DNA from: Flavobacteriales bacterium UBA2104
Lineage (GTDB): Bacteria; Bacteroidota; Bacteroidia; Flavobacteriales_D; Crocinitomicaceae
Reading direction: 5' to 3'
NCBI GenBank assembly: GCA_002331485.1
Contig: DCYS01000005.1
Coordinates: 1 to 26,373 of the forward strand
DNA length: 26,373 nucleotides
A program made the translations under genes and the position numbers. Below, piece by piece: positions 21,536 through 26,373 of the stretch (positions are counted from its first letter, which is position 1; each line of letters starts with the position of its first letter). The notes under the pieces are model-generated. The model had not been told where the DNA came from and did not search any database. It was given only the letters and a program-made list of their open reading frames with translations.

Positions 21536-23905
21536 ATGCACAATACGATCGCAGTTATAGTAGTGATACTATTTTCCTTGTACAGTTTCGCTCAGAATGA
21601 TAATGATATAGAGATAAAAGGTGTCGTTGTCGAAAGCGGTGCTTCAAATCCAATCCCTTATGCGACTGTAGTAGCAAAAGATAAAGGATCAAACGGTGTA
21701 ATTGACGGTGCAACAACCAATGAGTCAGGTGAGTTTTTATTAGAGGTAAAGGATAAGCAAGTCTATGTTGAAGTAAAGTTCATGGGGTATGAAACGAAAA
21801 AGATCAATTCAATTTCTTTTACTGGAAAATCAGCTGACCTCGGAACAATTGAGCTAAAGAGTAATGTAAAGGAACTCGAAGGTGTTGAAGTGAGGGCTGA
21901 GAGGTCTACATTGGAGTTTAAACTGGATAAACGTGTATTTAATGTCGGCAAAGACATTAGCTCAACTGGAATGGGAGCTTTAGAAGTATTGAATAACGTA
22001 CCATCGGTAAATGTTGATATAGAAGGAGCAGTTACGCTTAGAAATAATTCAGGTGTTCAGATTCTTATTAATGGAAAACCATCTGTTCTGGCAGACGAAC
22101 AGAGTGGTGCATTAGGTAGTATAACCGCAGATCAGATCGAAAAGATAGAGGTGATAACCAACCCCTCCGCGAAGTATCAGGCTGAAGGATCTGCCGGGAT
22201 CATAAATATCGTTCTCAAAAAAGATGACAAGAAGGGGTTGAACGGTTCGATATCTGCAAATACAGGTTGGCCACACAATCATAGTCTTGGAGCAAGTATG
22301 AACTACAGAACGGAAAACTTTAACTTCTTTACGCAATTCGGAGTTGGTTACCGTTCGATTCCTGAGTATTTCGATAACGAGAATACGGATTTTGAGGATA
22401 GTACTTCAGTGCTTAGTGATGGTGTAAACTATAGAAACGAGAATTTCTATAACATCACTCTTGGGACAGATTATCATATCAATGATTTGAATGTACTAAC
22501 GCTCTCTGGAAGTTTTGCGTACGAAATAGAAGATCAACCGTCAGAAACGAACTTTACAGTTACAGATCTCGATAACAATATACTTTCTGAATGGAAGAGA
22601 GAAGAAGTGACTGAAGCAACAAATCCTAAGTGGGAGTATGACTTGCAGTATTCGAAGCAATTTAAAAACAATGAGGATCACAAGTTATCCGTTAGTGCTT
22701 TGGGTCGCTATTTTGGAAAAGACTTATCTTCAGAATTTTCAAATCGTGGTATTTCAGGATCAGAACCTTCACCGGACCAAAGAACTCGTACCAATTTTAG
22801 ACAAGCTGACTATACTTTCAAGGCAGATTATACGAATCCCCTTACTGAGAAAATAACGCTGGAAACAGGAGCTCAATATGTAATAAACGATGTAGGAAAT
22901 GATTATGCTGTATTCAATGAGGAAGATGGTGATTTTGTTGTAGACAGCAATTTGACGAATAATTTCGAATATATTCAAAACGTACTTGGTGTTTATGCCA
23001 CAGGAGCCTTTGAAACTGAAAAGTGGGGAGCTAAACTTGGTTTAAGAGCTGAAAACACTGAGTTGAATACGTTGCTTACGAATACGAACGAAAAGAATGA
23101 GCAGAACTATACAAACCTATTTCCGTCGATTCATACATCATACAAATTCTCAAAACGGTACTCTATTCAGGCAGGATACTCCAGACGAATATATCGTCCA
23201 AGACTATGGGACTTAAACCCATTTTTCAATATCCGAAATAACTTCAATATTAGACAGGGAAATCCAAATCTTCAACCTGAGTTTACAGATTCTTACGAAT
23301 TGACAGGAATATTTATTTGGAAGAAATTCACGTTGAATGCGAGTATTTATAACCTTTACACCACGGATGTAATAGAGCGTGTTTCATTCTTTGAAGGAAA
23401 TGTGAATATTAGAAAACCAGAAAATGTAGGTACAAGTAATACGACTGGTTTAGAGTTGAATGCAAAATACAACGTTACAGATTGGTTGACGATCAACGGT
23501 GATTTTAATTATGGTTACTTCTTAAGACAAGGTTCTTTCAATGAGCAAGATTTTGATTTTTCCGGACAGAAATACACTGCTGAAATGACTTCGAAATTCA
23601 AGCTTAACAAAGGATTTGATATTGAAGTTTCAGGAGAATATCGTTCAGCCTATGTAACTGTTCAGGGTAGAAGATCCGGTTTTGCTTTTATGAATGCAGG
23701 AGTTCGTAAAAAAGTGTTGAAGGGTAAATTGATCTTTAGTCTTTCCGTTCGAGATGTTTTTGCTTCAAGAATCCGTGAGTTTGTTGTAGATCAAGGAGAC
23801 AATTATACGTACAGTTTCGAGCAACGTGGACGCTTTCTCACGTTTGGAGTAAGTTACGGATTCGGTAAAGGTGAGGCTATGACCTATTCAGGTAGAAGAC
23901 GTTAA
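21536..23905 (+). CDS. Outer-membrane beta-barrel protein with carboxypeptidase-like and plug domains
   Basis: The 789-residue product has a signal peptide (residues 1-19, ending SLYSFAQ). A carboxypeptidase-regulatory-like Ig domain follows at about 26-109 (IKGVVVESGASNPIPYATV). A TonB-receptor-type plug spans about 120-230, including NPSAKYQAEGSAGIINIVLKK (residues 209-229). The rest is a long beta barrel of alternating aromatic strands that ends RGRFLTFGVSYGFG, then a short Arg-rich tail. This architecture matches the Bacteroidota outer-membrane beta-barrel family (OMP_b-brl_3) related to TonB-dependent transporters. There is no SusD partner next to it, so a glycan-uptake role is not supported; the ligand is unknown. 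Its stop directly abuts the stop of the convergent gene. Confidence 0.9.
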   Translation: MHNTIAVIVVILFSLYSFAQNDNDIEIKGVVVESGASNPIPYATVVAKDKGSNGVIDGATTNESGEFLLEVKDKQVYVEVKFMGYETKKINSISFTGKSADLGTIELKSNVKELEGVEVRAERSTLEFKLDKRVFNVGKDISSTGMGALEVLNNVPSVNVDIEGAVTLRNNSGVQILINGKPSVLADEQSGALGSITADQIEKIEVITNPSAKYQAEGSAGIINIVLKKDDKKGLNGSISANTGWPHNHSLGASMNYRTENFNFFTQFGVGYRSIPEYFDNENTDFEDSTSVLSDGVNYRNENFYNITLGTDYHINDLNVLTLSGSFAYEIEDQPSETNFTVTDLDNNILSEWKREEVTEATNPKWEYDLQYSKQFKNNEDHKLSVSALGRYFGKDLSSEFSNRGISGSEPSPDQRTRTNFRQADYTFKADYTNPLTEKITLETGAQYVINDVGNDYAVFNEEDGDFVVDSNLTNNFEYIQNVLGVYATGAFETEKWGAKLGLRAENTELNTLLTNTNEKNEQNYTNLFPSIHTSYKFSKRYSIQAGYSRRIYRPRLWDLNPFFNIRNNFNIRQGNPNLQPEFTDSYELTGIFIWKKFTLNASIYNLYTTDVIERVSFFEGNVNIRKPENVGTSNTTGLELNAKYNVTDWLTINGDFNYGYFLRQGSFNEQDFDFSGQKYTAEMTSKFKLNKGFDIEVSGEYRSAYVTVQGRRSGFAFMNAGVRKKVLKGKLIFSLSVRDVFASRIREFVVDQGDNYTYSFEQRGRFLTFGVSYGFGKGEAMTYSGRRR

Positions 23906-24478
23906 TTAAATATCAATATTTCTACTTTCCAGATCTTTCAGTACATGCTTTAATTCACCAATAAGCTTAAGCTTTTTGTCTTCTTCTGCTTTTCCATTTT
24001 GATTCTTTTCGGCAAACTCCCTCAAGATGATCTCAGCATCAAGGAAATGGTGCTCTTCAAATGGTCCGTCTAAATTTTCAATGATCGTTAGACATTCCAA
24101 CGTTACCATGAAATCATATTGAGTTGCAAGCGTCACAAAATCTACCAAATAAGTAGAATAGTCAACTTTACTATTCCAGATCGTTGTAAGCAGAGGCAAG
24201 TGGATATTCTTGAAGTTTTGATCGAGAAGGATATCAATAATAATATCAGCACTTCCAGTTGATTTGATATCTCCTAAAAACTGAATGATCTCTTGCTCAG
24301 ATTTATCAGATACTCCGTCAGACCATACTTCAATGATTGGTAAAATCGCATCATCATCACCATGAACCTGAAGACCTTTCAAAGCTTTAGATATCTTTTT
24401 CTCATCACCTGATCTCAGGTCTGTGATCAGTGATTTCATTTTTGCTTTGCGCTCTTTTTCTTTATCCTTAGATGCCAT
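23906..24478 (-). CDS. HEAT-like alpha-solenoid protein, unknown function
   Basis: I choose the ATG at 24478, giving 190 residues starting MASKDKEKERKAKMKSL. An ATG at 24502 is in frame, but it falls inside the TACTTTTG promoter element, so it is probably untranscribed. The protein begins with a charged helix. Repeated amphipathic helix pairs of HEAT type follow (for example ISKALKGLQVHGDDDAILPIIEVW and SADIIIDILLDQNF, at about residues 29-52 and 75-88). It has no signal peptide and is presumably a cytoplasmic scaffold or adaptor. I cannot assign a partner. It is divergent from the methyltransferase gene and convergent with the barrel gene with no gap. Confidence 0.82.
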   Translation of the reverse strand: MASKDKEKERKAKMKSLITDLRSGDEKKISKALKGLQVHGDDDAILPIIEVWSDGVSDKSEQEIIQFLGDIKSTGSADIIIDILLDQNFKNIHLPLLTTIWNSKVDYSTYLVDFVTLATQYDFMVTLECLTIIENLDGPFEEHHFLDAEIILREFAEKNQNGKAEEDKKLKLIGELKHVLKDLESRNIDI

Positions 24479-24501
24479 ATACTCACAAATTAAAGTGGGC
24501 A

Positions 24502-24509
24502 CAAAAGTA
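24502..24509 (-). promoter_or_regulatory. Putative promoter of the HEAT-like gene (-7 element)
   Basis: On the minus strand the bases read TACTTTTG, an exact match to TAnnTTTG, followed by TGCCCAC. The start codon at 24478 lies 23 nt beyond the element, which would give a leader of about 15-18 nt. No convincing -33 TTTG is seen. This element argues against the upstream ATG at 24502. Confidence 0.55.
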
Positions 24510-24576
24510 GTTAATTCATTCTGCTTAAAAAAATCATCATTCTATCGTTTCAAGAGCGTTTCAGGTTTGAATTCTG

Positions 24577-24584
24577 TACTTTTG
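24577..24584 (+). promoter_or_regulatory. Putative promoter of the methyltransferase gene (-7 element)
   Basis: TACTTTTG matches TAnnTTTG exactly, 14 nt before the ATG at 24599. TTTG at 24566-24569 is too close to act as the -33 box. The element is identical to the one serving the divergent gene on the other strand, 67 nt away. Confidence 0.55.
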
Positions 24585-24598
24585 GAAAAATTGTAGGA

Positions 24599-25066
24599 AT
24601 GAGAGTTAAGGATGAATACATGAATTATTGCGGAATTGGAATTATGGGCCACAAAAGAGACCACAATATCGGTACATTATGGCGTTCTGCTTATATACTT
24701 GGTGCTTCATACATCTTTACAATTGGTAAGAAATACAAGAAGCAAACGAGTGATGTATTGAAGACCTGGGCTCGAATTCCCTTGTTTCATTATGAGGACT
24801 TCGACGATTTTCGAAAACATATCCCTTATGACTGTAGACTTGTAGGAGTAGAGTTAGATGAACGCTCTGTTCCTCTTGCTGACTTTGTACATCCTAAAAG
24901 AGCAGTTTATTTATTAGGCGCAGAGGATAATGGATTGCCTCCTAAAGTATTGGAAGAATGCCATGAACTCATTCAGCTGCCAGGAACAAGATCTCTTAAT
25001 GTAGCTGTTACTGGTAGTATTGTGCTGAATGATCGAGTTGAAAAGATTCCAACAAAGTTACCATAA
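24599..25066 (+). CDS. SPOUT-family (TrmH/SpoU) RNA 2'-O-methyltransferase
   Basis: The 155-residue product is a compact SPOUT methyltransferase that transfers a methyl group from S-adenosylmethionine to a ribose 2'-OH of tRNA or rRNA. Motif 1 is seen as HKRDHNIGTLWRSAYILGA (about residues 18-36), with the catalytic Arg. Motif 2 is VYLLGAEDNGLP and motif 3 is PGTRSLNVAVTGSIVLND; the last two form the trefoil knot. The size is like TrmL, which modifies the wobble base of tRNA-Leu, but sequence alone does not settle the target. An alternative start is ATG 24620 (MNYCGIG). The gene ends at a bidirectional terminator. Confidence 0.9.
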   Translation: MRVKDEYMNYCGIGIMGHKRDHNIGTLWRSAYILGASYIFTIGKKYKKQTSDVLKTWARIPLFHYEDFDDFRKHIPYDCRLVGVELDERSVPLADFVHPKRAVYLLGAEDNGLPPKVLEECHELIQLPGTRSLNVAVTGSIVLNDRVEKIPTKLP

Positions 25067-25071
25067 GCAAT

Positions 25072-25105
25072 AAAAAAAGCGTTTACCATAAAGATAAACG
25101 CTTTT
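25072..25105. terminator. Bidirectional intrinsic terminator between convergent genes
   Basis: AAAAGCGTTTA (25075-25085) pairs perfectly with TAAACGCTTTT (25095-25105) over 11 bp with a 9-nt loop. On the minus strand the stem is followed by seven T, ending rplI. On the plus strand it ends in CTTTT and serves the methyltransferase gene, which stops at 25066. Confidence 0.88.
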
Positions 25106-25126
25106 CAAATTTATCGTAATAGATTA

Positions 25127-25573
25127 TTACTCTCCTGTTACTTCAAAGCTGAATGAAGCTGATACTTCTTTGTGTAAGTTTGCTTCTGCTTCATAAGTTC
25201 CAACTTCTTTAATTGGATCTTGCATGATCTTCAAAGACTTTCTGTCAACATCAACACCTTCAGCTTTTAGAGCCTCAGACAATTGAACAGTGTTAACAGA
25301 TCCGAAAATACGACCGTTTTCACCAACTTTAGCTCCGATCTTAATCGTAACACCTTCGATCTTCTTAGCAATCTCTTGTGCTTCTTCCTTGATCTTTTCC
25401 TCTTTGTGAGAACGTTGTCTCAAAACTTCTTTATGAGCCTTCTTTGCAGAAGGGCTAGCGATTATTCCGTATCCTTGTGGGATCAAAAAGTTTAAAGCGT
25501 ATCCTGGTTTTACTTCCACGATATCGTCTTTATAACCCAATTTGTCTACATTCTTTTTTAATATAAGTTCCAT
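25127..25573 (-). CDS. rplI: Ribosomal protein bL9
   Basis: bL9 binds near the L1 stalk with its N-terminal domain and extends its C-terminal domain away from the 50S through a long helix. The product is 148 residues. The N-terminal domain shows MELILKKNVDKLGYKDDIVEVKPGYALNFLIPQG (residues 1-34). The connecting helix is rich in Lys and Glu (about 44-72). The C-terminal domain has GRIFGSVNTVQLSEALKAEG. It is the last gene of rpsF-rpsR-rplI, 35 nt after rpsR, and ends at the terminator near 25090. Confidence 0.97.
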   Translation of the reverse strand: MELILKKNVDKLGYKDDIVEVKPGYALNFLIPQGYGIIASPSAKKAHKEVLRQRSHKEEKIKEEAQEIAKKIEGVTIKIGAKVGENGRIFGSVNTVQLSEALKAEGVDVDRKSLKIMQDPIKEVGTYEAEANLHKEVSASFSFEVTGE

Positions 25574-25608
25574 CGTTTCTTTTCAATTAATAGGTTACTA
25601 ATTAAGGC

Positions 25609-25872
25609 TTATTTCAATTGATCACCTACGTAAGGTAAAATCGCCAAGTGACGAGCTCTTTTTACAGCCTTATTAACTCTTCGCTGGTATTTTGCAGATG
25701 TACCTGTAATACGACGAGGTAAGATCTTCCCTTGCTCATTCAAAAGCTTCAATAGGAAGTCAGCATCTTTATAATCAACGAATTTGATTCCACTTTTCTG
25801 GAAACGACAATATTTCTCCTTTTTGATCTCAATGTTTACAGGAGTAAGGTATCTAACATCATTTTGTGCCAT
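25609..25872 (-). CDS. rpsR: Ribosomal protein bS18
   Basis: bS18 forms a heterodimer with bS6 on the 30S platform. The product is 87 residues. It has KYCRFQKSGIKFVDYKDADFL (residues 20-40) and GKILPRRITGTSAKYQR followed by KRARHLAILPY. The second Cys of the usual CRFC pair is Gln here, so a zinc site is unlikely. In the Flavobacterium johnsoniae ribosome, bS18 with bS6 and bS21 holds the 16S 3' tail away from mRNA, as I recall the published structure. It starts 29 nt after rpsF, with no ssb gene between. Confidence 0.96.
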   Translation of the reverse strand: MAQNDVRYLTPVNIEIKKEKYCRFQKSGIKFVDYKDADFLLKLLNEQGKILPRRITGTSAKYQRRVNKAVKRARHLAILPYVGDQLK

Positions 25873-25901
25873 GTCTAAATCTTTTTAGTATTCTACTTTA
25901 A

Positions 25902-26264
25902 TTACTTAGCCTCTGCTTCTGCAGCTGGTTTAGCATTCTTCATGCGAGACTTTCTCTTTTCAGCCCACGCCTTGTGGTGCTTATCCATCTTAACAGTAAG
26001 GAAACGCATGATGCGCTCGTCACGTTTAAATGTTACTTCAAGGTTAGATACAAGATCTCCTTCTCCTTGATACTCCAGTAAAAAGTAGAAACCAGTGGTT
26101 TTCTTCTGAATTGGGTAAGCTAATTTCTTAAGTCCCCATGACTCAGAATGCGTAAGCTTTCCACCTTCGGATTTAATTTCACTTTCAAACTTTTTTACTG
26201 CTTCCTTTGCCTGCTCTTCAGACAAAACGGGAGTTAAAATGAAAACAGTTTCGTAGTTATTCAT
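25902..26264 (-). CDS. rpsF: Ribosomal protein bS6
   Basis: bS6 is the 30S platform partner of bS18. The product is 120 residues. It begins MNNYETVFILTPVLSEEQ and includes SWGLKKLAYPIQKKTTGFYFLLEY (about residues 42-65) and RDERIMRFLTVKMDKHH. A short basic then Ala/Glu-rich tail follows (about residues 97-120). It is the first gene of the unit rpsF-rpsR-rplI and has its own promoter element at 26290-26297. The predicted leader of about 20 nt is too short to hold the S6:S18-type leader RNA known from other phyla. Confidence 0.97.
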   Translation of the reverse strand: MNNYETVFILTPVLSEEQAKEAVKKFESEIKSEGGKLTHSESWGLKKLAYPIQKKTTGFYFLLEYQGEGDLVSNLEVTFKRDERIMRFLTVKMDKHHKAWAEKRKSRMKNAKPAAEAEAK

Positions 26265-26289
26265 ATTTATATAATTTTTAATGAGTCCG

Positions 26290-26297
26290 CAAAGATA
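26290..26297 (-). promoter_or_regulatory. Promoter of rpsF-rpsR-rplI (-7 element)
   Basis: The minus strand reads TATCTTTG followed by C, an exact TAnnTTTG. A TTTC about 20 nt upstream could be a weak -33 box. The start codon lies 25 nt beyond the element, giving an A/T-rich leader of about 20 nt. It is one of the best promoter matches in the window. Confidence 0.65.
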
Positions 26298-26373
26298 GAT
26301 TAATTTTCCTTCAATCAGAAATTTAGTGAGTTTTTTTCACCTCTAAAAGCACAACTATCCGAAACTTGAAAAA

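Noticed and set aside
21536..23905. SusC-like glycan-uptake receptor
   Set aside because: The architecture is related, but no SusD-type gene or glycan enzymes are adjacent and the barrel fits the general beta-barrel family better.
26265..26373. S6:S18-type leader RNA before rpsF
   Set aside because: The promoter element at 26290-26297 leaves a leader of only about 20 nt without hairpins.

Overview
The window is a long stretch of the translation core of a Bacteroidota chromosome, most likely from a member of Flavobacteriales. The evidence is AT-rich coding DNA, start codons with almost no Shine-Dalgarno sequence, several exact matches to the Bacteroidota -7 promoter element TAnnTTTG, secreted proteins with the typical FSQ/FAQ signal-peptide ends, a beta-barrel protein with a carboxypeptidase-like N-terminal domain, and a fused str-S10-spc-alpha ribosomal cluster that lacks tuf, adk and map. 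I cannot name the genus.

Region 1 (1-15980, + strand): the 3' part of fusA is followed by rpsJ, rplC, rplD, rplW, rplB, rpsS, rplV, rpsC, rplP, rpmC, rpsQ, rplN, rplX, rplE, rpsN, rpsH, rplF, rplR, rpsE, rpmD, rplO, secY, infA, rpmJ, rpsM, rpsK, rpsD, rpoA and rplQ. Most gaps are under 30 nt, and two junctions overlap (rplC/rplD, rplX/rplE). The block couples ribosomal protein synthesis with elongation factor G, IF-1, the SecY translocon and RNA polymerase alpha. It ends at a very strong intrinsic terminator (16003-16060). Inside it are a possible internal promoter before secY, a hairpin between infA and rpmJ, and a three-helix RNA structure directly before rpsD that may be an autoregulatory leader. 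The bL17 protein carries a tail of about 120 Lys/Glu/Ala/Pro-rich residues.

Region 2 (16063-18299): era and der, two ribosome-assembly GTPases, form a two-gene unit. Its promoter lies against the rplQ terminator and so close to the era start that the message may be leaderless.

Region 3 (18378-23905, + strand): a GH3-family acyl-amido synthetase is translationally coupled to a secreted propeller-like protein of unknown role. A deoxynucleoside kinase and a large outer-membrane beta-barrel protein follow.

Region 4 (23906-26373): a HEAT-like alpha-solenoid gene (-) abuts the barrel gene stop to stop. It diverges from a SPOUT-family RNA 2'-O-methyltransferase gene (+), each having a TACTTTTG element. 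A bidirectional terminator separates the methyltransferase from the minus-strand operon rpsF-rpsR-rplI.

No gene-free stretch exceeds 300 bases, and I saw no tRNA, rRNA, CRISPR, insertion sequence or phage signature. This is mostly conserved core genome and I see no clear novel system. The best leads are the rpsD leader structure, a strong context-dependent choice of isoleucine codons (ATC after G, ATT after A), the bL17 tail, the GH3/secreted-protein pair, and a terminator near 18275-18299 that suits the minus strand better than the plus strand.
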